Made by a program: the position numbers and the translations under genes. A stretch of DNA of 64,000 nucleotides, taken from positions 31,023,966 to 31,087,965 of the forward strand of contig OY970830.1 of NCBI GenBank assembly GCA_963853835.1. The letters are read 5' to 3'. The first letter of the stretch is position 1, and every line of letters begins with the position of its first letter. Origin of the DNA: Calendula officinalis (Eukaryota > Streptophyta > Magnoliopsida > Asterales > Asteraceae). Under the pieces are notes generated by a model. That model was not told where the DNA came from. It made no database searches and saw only the letters and a list, made by a program, of their open reading frames with translations. Below, piece after piece: positions 12,100-23,722 of this stretch.

Positions 12100-12157
12100 T
12101 ATCAACCAATTATGATAAATGATATATTGCCAATACCAATACGATATACCCGAATCT
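12100..12157 (-). other. 5' UTR exon of the At5g43822-like gene
   Basis: An AG acceptor (tttgataaacag, ending 12158 on the minus strand) starts a short exon running into the ATG at 12099. The most plausible donor is the GGTGAGT at 13012 at the end of a GC-rich stretch (about 13130-13013) that looks like the first untranslated exon and has no ATG in a useful frame. Confidence 0.5.
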
Positions 12158-12179
12158 CTGTTTATCAAATGAAACACAA

Positions 12180-13012
12180 CATAAATTATTAAATCAATAT
12201 CGAACTGAATTTACCCAAATATTTTTGAAAGTGATTATTACAACTTAAACAATCAGATAAGCATTTAATTAAGGTTAATTGCACAAAAATGCGACATACT
12301 TTCCTTCTTCTTCTTTTTTTGCAATGTTTGTAACGTATTAACAATTTTACCACTTAATAGTACATCTACATGCTAACACTGATGAATGTAATATAGTTGC
12401 ACCCAAGGATTATCACTTTTTTACCACTTACTGAATAACATGATTACATACATGCATAAGAAAATGTAAGCATGTTACATCAAAGGAAAAACTGTACAAA
12501 AGAAAGTATTGTACTTGTTAAAATATTCCATTGAAGGTACTATACTTATAATTTCGGAATTACAGGTATTAAATTTTTTTTATCTCGCCACCAAAATGGG
12601 GTCTTCCTTTAGCTCTTAAGCGAATGAATTTTTTATTTTTATTTATTGTGACAGTATGTGTTGTTATCAAATTAAAGCATATAAATCAACAATTATTAAA
12701 TTGAAGTTAATTGTTTTAATTGAAGCTTTAAATTGACAGTATGTGTTGATATCAACAATCCTTTATATGGTTGGCAAATTGTGTTATTGATAACAAAAAC
12801 ACAATCAATACGAGAGACACTGAGAAGAAATACCAGAGACGCACATTATAACACACAATCAATAGGAAAATATGAAAATTGATAACCAGTATGTGTTCTA
12901 CAGACAAGCACCTGTTGTTCGCCGGAGGAGGAGCTCGACGGAGATGACTCTCCTGAGATAGAGAGGACACCTAGTAACTCGGAATCGGTAACGAGAGAGA
13001 AGGGAGACTCAC
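12180..13012. other. Probable 5' UTR intron, no separate gene
   Basis: AT-rich sequence between the proposed untranslated exons. It contains direct repeats around 12655-12750 (agtatgtgttgttatcaa / agtatgtgttgatatcaa). Short open frames here show no family resemblance. Confidence 0.35.
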
Positions 13013-13130
13013 CCGAGGAGGCGGAGGGATCCGGCGGAAGAATCCGGCAGCAGAGCCGGAGGAAGCCGGCGACGGAGGCGGGGAAGTTGGCGATGATGGA
13101 AGTCGATGATGCTGCTGAAGTCTAGAATGG
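13013..13130 (-). other. GC-rich candidate first exon
   Basis: Locally GC-rich, proline/serine-coding-looking sequence on the minus strand ending in the strong donor CGG|GTGAGT (13013/13012). It lacks an ATG that would read into the downstream coding exons, so an untranslated first exon is the simplest reading. A further GC-rich exon-like stretch with a GAG|GTAATC donor lies at about 15170-15030, beyond nested transposons, and may be the original promoter-side exon. Confidence 0.4.
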
Positions 13131-13207
13131 GATTGTTTAGGGTAAAAATGTTTATTTGAGGGGAATTTCAAAATCCCTACGAAATATAAATTCGAATTCC
13201 TCCCAAC

Positions 13208-14769
13208 TAAGGGCATGTTCGGCAACTAACTTATTAATTTATAGCTTTTCTTCCAAAAAGTTAAGAAGTTGAGTTAACTGCAAGAATGATCCCTGTGATT
13301 TGGCCAAATTACACGTTTGGTCCTTGTGTTTTCATTAAGTACATGCGCAGTATCTATGGTATGCGTTTTTGTGCACGCATGGTCCATTTTGGTATTTTGC
13401 TTTTTAGTCCTACCAAACCCCCCAATCCTTCTCTTTCCCCCTTCTTCCCCATGTACACACACATTACTGAAGTGGGTTTAGATTAATGCGTATTAATGGC
13501 AATTTCCCCTCTTCTTCGCAGCATGAGGTGGGTTTCGATTTCAATTCCATCTTCATCATCCATCTTTATCATCTTCAGATTATGAAGTGGTTTCGATTTC
13601 ACATCCATCTTCACGAATCCTGATTATGAAGTGTGTTTCGATTTCACAAGCATGAATCAGGTTCAACAAATCCATCTTCATCATCTTCTCTTTGCGATTT
13701 AGAAGTGGGTTCAATTTCAGTACTTTTCATCATCTTTCGAGTGGCCAAGGAGCAGAATTATGAACCCAGTTGATTTTACTGGTCTTAAATCGAGCAATTT
13801 GTTAAATGATTTGGTTTTGATGCTTCGATTTTGCAGGTCTTAAATGATTTGTAATTTTGCAGCTCTTCAATCACTGATCTCTGTTTCTTACAGATTGAGA
13901 ATCACCGTCTCCTAAATGGTTTTGATGTTTGTATGATGTTTGCAGGTCTTCAACCGCCGTACGAACCCAGATTGAGAATCGCCGTCTCCTACAGCTCCTC
14001 CCTGTTGTTTCTTATTTTTCTGCAAGCAACTCGATCGCTGGAGTGGGGTTTGGGTTTGGTAGACCACGTTTCCTAAATTACCAATTTGGGAAAAGAGTTG
14101 TGTTCTTTGAATTTCTGAGTTGGGTTTTAAAAGTTGTACAAATGGGTAGTTCCTAAAATTCAGGAGTCGGTTACGGATGAATGTACAAGCTTTTTATGCA
14201 TGTCTTATGACAGCCCTTATCAAAACCCTTCTGAGTTTATGATTTTATTAGGGTTCTTTAATTTGAGAATAAAATACCGGGGTTTTATATTATTTGGGTT
14301 TATTTCCAAATCATATATTTTGAGTTTGTAGTTCATCAATTAGGATTTAGGAAGAAGGAGATTTGGGGATGAACAAGAAGGGTTTAGTTTTAATTTGGAG
14401 AAGAAGAACATATGGGACCAGATACAAAATGACCAAAATACCCTCGTGTGCCGTGCACATGCGTCCACTAACGGCTGGAATCTAACAGAGTTAGGGGAGG
14501 GACTACGCGTGCACAAAAACGCATACCATGGGTACCGCACCTACACTTAATGAAACACAAGGACCAAACGTGCAATTTGGCCAAACCACAGGGACCATTC
14601 TTACAGTTAACTCTAAGAAGTTTTGAAAAGTAAGGAGTCCCTTACGTCTCAAAAACTCCTTTTTGAAGCTAATAAGTTATCAAATCCAAACAACTTTTAA
14701 CTTATTAACTTTTCAGAAAAGTTAATAAGTCAATAAATAGCTTTTAAAAGTTTTGCCAAACACCCTCTA
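13208..14769. mobile_element. hAT-like palindromic MITE remnant, split by a Mutator-like element
   Basis: The outer sequences TAAGGGCATGTTCGGCAACT and, inverted, TAGAGGGTGTTTGGCAAAAC with matching inner arms (acttattaa / ttaataagt) form a long imperfect palindrome typical of non-autonomous hAT elements. No matching 8-bp target duplication remains. The Mutator-like element 13271-14613 sits in its left arm. Confidence 0.5.
13271..14613. mobile_element. Non-autonomous Mutator-like element (MULE) with long TIRs
   Basis: The ends GAGTTAACTGCAAGAATGAT and, inverted, GAGTTAACTGTAAGAATGGT continue as imperfect inverted repeats of over 60 bp and are flanked by a perfect 9-bp duplication TAAGAAGTT (13262-13270 and 14614-14622). 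The interior (1,343 bp in total) has no transposase. It holds a partial direct repeat of cagattgagaatc(a/g)ccgtctcct near 13894 and 13970, separated by intron-like text, so a captured gene piece is possible but not identified. Confidence 0.9.
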
Positions 14770-15029
14770 AAATAGGTATTCCCCCAACCAAACACCATCT
14801 TAGACAATTTTGACCAAAACGAAAAAAGAAATCCACAAAATCAATTATATAAACATTATGACATTATCAATAGAAATTAAAACTCCAATAAACTTAATTA
14901 GCAGTTTTTGCAGTGGCAATTTATTCATTAAGAGGAGCAATTGAAATGTTCGCACATTTACTTTAGCTACGCATGAAACCAATTTCACACATTCAATTCA
15001 ATTAATATGAGCAGTAAAAAGGATTACCT

Positions 15030-15170
15030 CAAAATCAAACCGTGGAATCAATTCAATTAAACAAAAAAGATTGAATTAGAAGCTGCCGTGAGCCGTCAAA
15101 GCCGCAGGAGGAAGTGAAGCCGTCGTCGGCACCTGCTATTGGAGGCGGGAGAGGTGTGTGTTGGGAGAGG
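15030..15170 (-). other. Exon-like GC-rich patch with a donor site
   Basis: On the minus strand this patch reads as a GC-richer leader-like sequence ending in TTGAG|GTAATCC. It may be the transcription start side of the At5g43822-like gene, now separated by nested transposons, or an unrelated remnant. No ATG frame of note. Confidence 0.3.
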
Positions 15171-15207
15171 AAATTACCCAAGGATTAAAAATAGTATAGT
15201 TAAAATG

Positions 15208-15540
15208 TGAGACGGTATGTCAAAAATACACGAAATCAAATTGAAATTTAAATTAATGTTTGTGTCGTATAAAATAAACACGAAGTCATGTTTAGGTTCA
15301 GAGATTAGCACGAAATTCACACGATAGTTATGATTTTATGAATATTTAAAAATTTATGTTATATTTTTATCGTGTTTGTCGGTTTTTTAGCATGTACAAA
15401 GTAAAATTTTTGATATTTTTGTTATTCATCTCGTGTTTATCATTTTTTAATCAAGTCGTGTACGTGTTAGCAAAATAAAACACGACTTCGTATCGTGTTA
15501 TGTCATGTCGTGTTGTTTTCAAAAAAAATTTGAACTAGAA
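15208..15540. repeat. CGTGTCGTG-rich degenerate repeat, related to 61011-61474
   Basis: Repeated CGTGTCGTGTT / CACGAA words and the shared strings cacgaaat(t)cacacgatagttatg and tgtttgtcg...agcatgta match the repeat at 61011-61474. The ends (tatgtcaaaaata...) are degenerate. Probably an old hAT MITE. Confidence 0.45.
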
Positions 15541-16446
15541 AATAAATTACTACATTTTAAACCTTATATTTTAATATATTTATAATTTTTACCCTTATGA
15601 TATTTATGCAATGAACGTGATTACTGATTTATAATAACACCCAAATTCGTGCGTATCTAAATAAGCCGTCACAAATGGTTATTATATATCTTATCATATA
15701 CTATTAGTTTCTCTTTGATTCTGATTCTGGTAACCAATGAAAACATTAAGAACTAGTAATGTGTAAATTGGACCGAAAATCGACCCAGACTATCAAAGCG
15801 GGTCAAATCGAGCTATATCGGTCCAATTCTCGATTTTAATTTTCAAGCAAAATCAGTTTACAGTCCAGCCCAAAACAGAAAACAAGTCGAAAAACACCAA
15901 TTCTCGGTCCAGTCCAAGACATCATTAGTTCGGTCATCGATCCAGCCAAAACCATTTTCTCAGTTCTTAGTTATGTTCGATTCTTATTTATTGCCAACCA
16001 ACAAGTCGAATGGTGTTTAGCTTTTTCAATTGCCACCATCGGTCGGTCCACCTCAGGCTCTCAAGGCCTCTATAAAGAATGGAAACCAAATGAAAGAGGT
16101 AAACTGGGTTATGTTTATCTCTAATCACTTTGAAACAAAAATACTTGGTCAAATGGGTCAAACATGTCAAAAGTCACACAAAAGTCATAATACCTACTAA
16201 ATCATTTTATTCAAACAGATAGTTTATATTTAAATAATAATCATATTTGGCAATAACATTAATCAAGAAAATTAATAGAATCTGTATGCAATTATGGGTA
16301 TTGGCCTTGCTTTTGCAGTTAAGGCTGCAGGCAGGCCTTGAAGTGAATAAAATCATGCTTATATATGTTTTCCATTGTTAAATTACATATTTTATTTAAA
16401 AATTGACTACTTTTATTTAACTAATTTTGAGGCAATAATCACATAG
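15541..16446. other. No clear gene
   Basis: AT-rich with gggtcaaatgggtc-type words common in plant introns. A short open stretch at about 16036-16098 followed by a GT donor is exon-like on the plus strand but was not recognised. Confidence 0.3.
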
Positions 16447-16560
16447 GTTCTTGGACATATTTGTTACAATATTCTGGCAGCTAGTCTTATTGGTTATATG
16501 GCCATTGTAACTAACTTGAAAGACTCTTTAAATAACTGGTGCTGTGGTGTTGCTCCTATC
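16447..16560 (+). pseudogene. Exon fragment of PPi-dependent phosphofructokinase alpha subunit
   Basis: After an AG acceptor (acatag) the frame reads 38 codons beginning [20 protein letters not shown] and continuing [18 protein letters not shown]. It aligns with the conserved [38 protein letters not shown] region near the C-terminus of the regulatory alpha subunit of PFP (family recognised from memory). Several normally conserved positions are altered (N to I before GYM, R to C before CG). It is isolated from other exons in the right order, so it is a fragment rather than a gene. Confidence 0.65.
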
Positions 16561-17029
16561 ATCCTATGTTTTTTTTGTTTGTCTTAAATTTAAAATGACA
16601 TATCTCACCTGTTTACTTGAAATGGGTCGATCCAAGTTAAGTTTACTAATTGATTAGAAGGAAACACGTCAGATGGATCAAATGTCACTTAGTAGTAACC
16701 ACGTTTCATCGTTGTTCCTTTTAATTCATATGGTTTTTGTATGTTTATTTATTTATTTTCTTAATTATGTAATTTATTACTCATATATGGCGTTCAGTAT
16801 TGCAGCTTTTTCTATATCTTAAATCAGATGACTCGGTACAATAGGTATCCTACATCCCTCGTAACAGAATGTAGATGTGGCAAAGAGTCGGGCCAATTGG
16901 GTAAGGGGTCAAATGGGTAGTTTTCTATATTAGGTATTGACCCATTTATAAGTAAATGGTTGAAGTTGCTAAATTTAATAAAATGGATGTAAATTGTATT
17001 TCAAAAAGCATTGATTCTTGAATGTCAAT

Positions 17030-17056
17030 TCTCAGATTGAAACCGAGAAGCTTCTA
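17030..17056 (+). pseudogene. Second short PFP alpha fragment, out of order
   Basis: The nine codons SQIETEKLL match a conserved PFP alpha-subunit stretch that should lie upstream of the VLGH exon in the protein, but here it lies 470 bp downstream. The frame decays right after it. The match is short, but its coincidence with the neighbouring PFP fragment makes chance unlikely. Confidence 0.45.
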
Positions 17057-17851
17057 TGCCTACAAAATTCAATTTCGTTTAGCAAAATGAATCAATTTGG
17101 GTGACATACAAAGTGAATCGACATACGCACAAGTAGAGATAGCATAAACCCGTTAGAATAAAATGATGTATTAGGTTTCATGTGATAACGATACACTTTG
17201 AGTGACTTTCAACCTGTTTCTATTTTAGCAAAATCCTTTGATATCACCCATTTAATATATTACATTTACGTTTACATGAATAGTGGTATACACACAGGTG
17301 ACTTTTTCCTTCATTTGCCGCAAATGTTGACCAAACTTTGTAGTTTATATATGGCTTCCTTTTTATATTACAAATATGATGTCAGCATGCTATCTTTTTG
17401 GAAGCCTCCAAACTTGAAGTGAACTCTTAATTACATGATGTTTTAGTTTCTTTTTTCATTTTTATTTTACGATATAAATTAGTAATACTACATTTACTTT
17501 AAGGTGGCACACAACCACACACCTCAATTCTTTTTATTTTTATAAAAAAACAGTTAATATTTATGCCAGACAAGTCAATTTTTTTTTTCTTTTTTAATTT
17601 AAGCCATTATATTCCAATATATATTTTTTTAATGTCAAACTTTAACATTTAATCAATACTTGCATTTTAACCCCTTTGTTTTAACATGTTAGATTTTGTC
17701 CAAATATTATAACGAGTACGGATATTAGTAATATAACATTTACCAACTTATTTTTACAACTCAATTTGTTTATAGTATTCATATTATTAAGAATACGAAT
17801 TTATGATTGTACGAATATCAATATACATTATTTTGAGTATTATATAAAAAT

Positions 17852-17885
17852 CCCCCGCGGCAGCGCGCGGGTAAATATCCGCTAG
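17852..17885 (+). mobile_element. Helitron 3' terminus
   Basis: A GC-rich hairpin (CCCGCGGCAGCGCGCGGG) in AT-rich DNA is followed by 12 bases and CTAG, with T next. This is the hairpin plus CTRR 3' end of a Helitron on the plus strand. The 5' TC end was not located. The element may include the PFP fragments just upstream. Confidence 0.65.
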
Positions 17886-18630
17886 TTTGATATAAAATCA
17901 TAAAACGGGTCAAGATTTCCTCTAGACTGGATTCAACAAAAGATGGATAACAAATACGAATTTTGTATAAACATGACACCTTATTCTCTGAATCATAGTG
18001 GACAGTTTCTAAATTCTCATAATTACCATAATACCCTTCGTTCAAAACGTCATTAGGGTTCTAGAAATTATGAAAGATGCCTTTCACTAAATACTCCACC
18101 ACACCGATCTTGAAGAAAAAAGTCAACCTTTTTCTTAGACAAATTCCCTAATTTTGTGGACTGAAATCTATGCAACAAGGCTTCTGTGTACGAATCCAAA
18201 AAGAACCCATTTTCCCGCAATCCTTCAAGAAAATAAATCGCTTTTGAAATCTCATTATTTACAAAAAAGGAGTCCTACCTCTTTTTTGGATTTTTGGGTA
18301 CACTTCCGGTTAACTATTGCAAGTTGCAAGTTGTGTTTTTTCTCCGAATATTTTTAGTTTGGATATACAGTCTCTGACAGTCTCACCTTATTGTCTTTTC
18401 ACTTAAATAAAAATTTTACCGTTTAAAATAATGAAGATTTATGTTTTAAACAAGATGCACGCTTTTGATTGTTTTTAAGTTTTACACAATAAAGATTTAT
18501 GTTTCTGTATACGGTGCAAAAAATTTGTTTTTCTAAGAATGAACATAGATCAACTTCATGACTACCGCTTTAGTCTACTTTAATGAACTTCATATACATA
18601 ATTTAACATCATTTCTCTTAAATATATATG
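17886..18630. other. No gene recognised
   Basis: AT-rich sequence between the Helitron end and duplicated segment B. Short open frames only. Confidence 0.35.
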
Positions 18631-20262
18631 AGTATCAAATTTCAATTATTGTGCTTAAACAAATTATATTGGTAGTTATTTTTTGAATTTTTTGCACCTA
18701 TAGTTCTTTAGCTAAATGTTCATTAATTTTTTTCTGTTAAATTATACCGATAGTCCATTAATTTTACACCCGCAGTCATTTTTATTAAAATATTTAACAA
18801 ACGTTAGGGTAAAGACTAATTATAATTGTAAAAGGTTTCAAAAAAAATACAATATACTTTTATAAACGAAATAATCATAAGTGAAATCTAGAGTAAATAT
18901 CAGGAAACATCATGGAAATTTACTCTTAGTATAATTTAGTTTATATACTAACTACTTCATCTACATTGTCTTCTTTAAGGAACAATATTTTTTTCAAAAT
19001 TGCATGACATTCTTAGTTTTGACCCTTTCAATCTAGAAACCTAGGCATTAGTCAATGGTTGCAACTTGTCATTCGTCTTTTATGAGACTTTTTGGTATCC
19101 CGCTAGGCATACTTAAACTTAAATCTATAAAGTATTTTGAAATAACTAGCTACTAAATACCCAATATATTATTGATAAGATAAAGGATTGGAAAATCATA
19201 AAGTGAATTAAATCATCTGCTGGCTAGTGATAAGAGATCATAAATGACTTTATAAAAGTTAGGAGCTCGATCTCAAGTGTAAATATATTTCTAGATGGTC
19301 AGATTTTTTTTTGGAAATGACCATGAAAACAACTAGGTCGTATATATCATGAATAAAAATTGATCTAGAGAGCTTATTATACACTTTAAAAAGTTAGAAG
19401 TGAATGAAGAGATGGAATTTTATTAACATGTGATGAGTGTTACGTGAGTCACTTACATTTTCTAAAGAGATGTTACATATGGTTTATGAGGTTTAAATAT
19501 TGCATATGACAATATCTTATATTATACGAGAAATCTTAAAGTCAACAACTTACTATTACACCAACCAAAAGTAGGGGGGAAAATGTTAAAATTATGCGAC
19601 CTTCGTTGTGGGTACTTTAAAATCAACCATTGCAATTTCTTGTTTATTCCCTCACATTCAGGTCGTTTTATAATAAGACCTTCATGTCGACTCGTTATGA
19701 CTGCAATTAATTCAAACTTAAATTAAAAATATACTATAAAAGTATAAATTGATTTTTTTTTATTTAATTCAATATATAAGCTTTTAGTTTACCACAAAGA
19801 ACCGAATTTTGGTAACAGATGTATTATTGATACAAAAAGTGTTAAGGGTGTGCTTAAAACTAGATATCTAAAAGTAAAATTCAGACAGTGGATTTTCTAG
19901 TAAATGAGTCCCTATTCAAGATACCCAAAAAAAACTAATAATCCAAAAAAAAATAAAAAAATACAAATGTTTGATCAAATATTTAAAATTGAAGTATTAA
20001 ACACTTAAAATTCATTAAATTTTTTACTATATCTATTGCATTCGTAAGTATTTTATTCTTGGGATCTGATTCGTATAGAGTAATTTTTATCCATGCAGAG
20101 CAATTTTATATCAAATACATAAATTAATTTGGCTACTCGGCTTAGAGATGCACAAAAACCGGTTAGGCCAAAAACCGGTTTCGGTTTTGACCGTAACCGG
20201 TTTTGGTCAACGCTCGTAATAACCGGTTTTCGGTTAACCGGTTTCTTTGGGGACTCGAAAAC

Positions 20263-20525
20263 TGATAGATCGTTTAAGACTAGAATCAAGCTAATCCATG
20301 AAGATTCAAGTGAGAAATTGAAGATTTGTGTGAGTGTGTGTAGATGGTGTGAGTGTGTGTAAACGAGAGAGAACGAACAGCTTTCAGAATTGTATTTCAG
20401 TTAAGTGTGGGAAAAGCTTACATTGAAAGACAAACATACATGTATTTATACCATCTACCACTTAACAAGGAACTTGTTAACTAACGGACTTAAAGGTCAA
20501 AACTATTACAATTTTGGTCCTAACA
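20263..20525 (-). repeat. 3' LTR of the Copia element
   Basis: This 263-bp LTR is identical to the one at 32233-32495. Read on the minus strand it begins TGTTAGGACC and ends GATCTATCA. It contains a TATA-like TATAAATA. Confidence 0.95.
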
Positions 20526-20540
20526 ATCTCCCCCTTTTTG
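20526..20540 (-). other. Polypurine tract
   Basis: On the minus strand AAAAAGGGGGAGATT directly abuts the 3' LTR: the plus-strand priming site for reverse transcription. Confidence 0.85.
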
Positions 20541-23500
20541 ATCTTTAATACTTCATCCCAGTCTTCAAACTTCAGATTCTAGTTATCATCTATCTTTGGC
20601 AAGAAAATGTTTTTCTGTATTTTTAAGAACAAAACATTTGAGAAATCTGGAAGTTTAAGGTACTCAAAGAGAATATGTTTTTCGTTGATAATGTTTGAGT
20701 GAGGAAATCCTATAACTGATTTACTAAAGATTTGAAAATTTTAAGAAATGGAATATCAGTTAAGTAAGGATTTGACTGGGTTTTCAGATAATGGAGAGGT
20801 TATTTTTGGAATTTTGTGGTAGAGGATTACATTGAGGATAGAATTATTATGTTTTTGAATGGTTTGTCAATCACAGTTTTGGATGTGTGTGTTTGTTTCG
20901 GTAAGTATGATTTAAAAGTTAAAAGTTTTGGATATGTGTGTATGTATGTTTTGTATGTATGGAAAAATGATATGTACATTTAGGATTTTGGATGAATGTG
21001 GATAATTTGTGTTTGATATGAACAACAGAATAGAACAGTTAAGCTTTTGAATGGATATGGTTGTTATGGAATTTTGGAAAGAAATATTTAAACGGTTAAA
21101 TTTTGAAATGGATAAGGATGTGAATTTGTGGTTTGGATATAATGATTTGTCAGTTTAAGATTTGAAATGGAAATGTTGAGGATTTGTGAGAAATTTCTGA
21201 AGATAAGTCGGTTTCTTTTTCTTCACAAATTATTTCATGTGCATCGACAAAAATGTAGACCCATAGATAGATAGAGTCGTTTTGTAGCGGAAATCTTTTG
21301 TTAAAGTTGTGGCTTTGTCGATTTATGATCATTGATAATTGTTGTTAGGGATAAATTGTTGTTAAAGTTTACGCTCCCCCTCGAACAAACAATTATGTCT
21401 TAATGAATCTTCTTCGGTTTCTCGTTTACTCCCCCTTAATCGGTGCATATGTCTTTTTGACGTGGAGTAAACTGGGCTAATATATCTTCGTAAATCTTGT
21501 AAGCATTTTCTTCATAAACTGAACTTCTTAGTAAATTTTCTCCCCCTCATGATGATTAAGATTTATCGGAATCATCATGAAAAATGTGAAGTTCGTCGAG
21601 GTGAAATGAAGAAAATTTTCGAAGCCCATGGACACAAATGTGATGAAGAATGATTTATGCATCTTTTGAATGAAGCAAGATACATCACTTTGTATAATCG
21701 AAAACCGAACCGAAGATGATGATATAGATATCCGATCAAATCATTTGGCATTTAATCTCAATGATCGAACTAAGTCGGGAAAACCGGGATCACATAGATT
21801 ACCCGTTGACACAACAGTTACACAAACTGTGTGACCTACGTTCAGTGTTGGAATAGATGTTAGCACTGGTAGGATTTCCATTCAATCATCGTGGAATACC
21901 ATGAACGTTGGTATCACTATGAATGTTCCGGCTTTATCACAAAGATAAGCTTGGTATTATGCCTTGTGTCCTAAAAGTGTATTTCGGTTCTAGACTCAAT
22001 TAGTGGACAAACGAAGGCGAGGACTGGAGAGACTTGTCCTCTGATTCAATATCAACAATCTCCAAGTGAGATGTCGATAGCATATGAGCTAATCTCCGTG
22101 GAAATGAAACAAGTACTTTTTAAGAAATACTTGAGTGGCTGGGGGGTTGTGCATTGCATCACTGGGTTCCATGTGGCTACCCGGCTTTTTATCAGTTTGG
22201 TAAGGGTTTTTCGTTTTATTTAACCCTGTCACACCCTCCTCACTCAAGCTTACGTATTCATTTTTCGACTACTCCCTCATTTCATTGTACCATGTATAGC
22301 TGAATTGCACCCCCTACTACATTCCCCCTCTCAAATTTTATCTCAGCGCACCCCAATCAAGATCCCGTGATACTTGATTCTGCTCACCTAGACCTATGTA
22401 CCCTTACATATTGTCCTATATTGTAGGTGGCTCCTGGGGAAGATCATGCCGGTTATAGCAGATCATAGGAGTAATTTGAGAGTGAACTATAACGCTCATG
22501 TGCACATATCAGCATATATGATGTTACTTTGTAAGAATAACATGGATTTTTCATCGGAAAATGTGTTTCCGGCAGAAGTTGTTGCCTTTATGATTTAAAA
22601 GTTTAGGCACAGCAATTTGAACAATTGAGGATATACCGGACTCACATAGAGTATCCGTTAACACACGGTATGAATCGATAGTCGTTAGCACAACCATTGA
22701 TTTAAATGTGTGACCTGCGATTAAAGTTGGCGCGATTTTAGCTCTAGCAGGATTTCCACTCAATCCTCGTGAAACACCAGATTGTGATGCCACTATGAGT
22801 GTTCCGATGAATACACGGAGATTCATATTCAATAGTGTATGTATCCTAAATTGGAAATATTTGTCGATGAGATCTAGACACATTGTGCATTCAATTGAAG
22901 ACGTAACCCGGGGCAGAAGGTTAATTATTTCAATACCAACATACTCCGAATGAGTAGTCGATAGATTATGTGCTACGTCCCCTGATGAATTGAAACAAAT
23001 TCCTGTTGAGAGGAATCTGAGTGGTTGGTGGTGGAGTGCAAATGCTTGACTGGGCCAGTTAAGTCTGGTGAATCATTCAACACATGAATGATCACAAAGT
23101 TTGTGAGGTTGCCCGGTTTATTTTCGGTTTGGAAGCACTCAAATGTGTGTTTTCTTGATATTATCATGTTTTCACATCACCTTGCACTCACCTAAATCTA
23201 TACCCTAGACTTATACCCTCACATTTACCAATTTTGGCTAAAAATATTTCCATTGGAAGGTTAGGCCGGTTCTGGCAAACCATAGGAAGGTATTGTCGTT
23301 TGATAAAAAAAAATATGTTCGATTAAAAAAAAATCCAAACGGGTATAAAAGTATTAATATAAGAAAGTTTCTCCCCCTGGAAATATTAATTCTCCCCGTA
23401 GAATTAGAATTTCTCCCCCTCGACAAAATAATGAAAAGTTTACAGTTTTTAGAGAGGTGGGAAAGAGTTTTTACGTGTATGTGATAAACTGGTTTTGAGC

Positions 23501-23722
23501 GGGTTTCAAGCTTATGTACTTGAAAGCCATAGCTTTGAAGTTTGAGTCATATACTGATGTGTATATAAGTCATATTTTGAAAAGCGAGTTATACACTGAA
23601 TTATGTATAAGTCATTTAGTTGAAGCGCGAGTTATACACCGTTTTGTGTATAAGTCATTTAGATTAAGAACGGGTTATACACTGATGTGTGCATAAACCA
23701 TAATTTTGAAAGATAAAACAAT
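20541..23722 (-). other. Non-coding 3' region of the Copia element, with repeated polypurine tracts
   Basis: About 3.2 kb lies between RNase H and the 3' LTR. No frame over 110 codons is present and none has a signal peptide or membrane segments that would support an envelope-like protein. AGGGGGAG-type purine tracts recur (read as CTCCCCCT on the plus strand) at about 21374, 21430, 21540, 22322, 23371 and 23412, besides the terminal one. Multiple polypurine tracts are a reported hallmark of Sireviruses. The stretch 23514-23700 holds three to four copies of a gttatacactgatgtgtat-like unit. Confidence 0.7.

Noticed and set aside
12971..13225. Proline-rich 84-codon frame as a separate protein
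   Set aside because: It crosses a strong splice donor at 13012 and lies where an untranslated first exon is expected; the part after 13140 is ordinary AT-rich DNA.
22551..22883. 110-codon minus-strand frame as an envelope-like protein of the Copia element
   Set aside because: It has no signal peptide, membrane segment or coiled coil, and the region is full of polypurine tracts and non-coding repeats.
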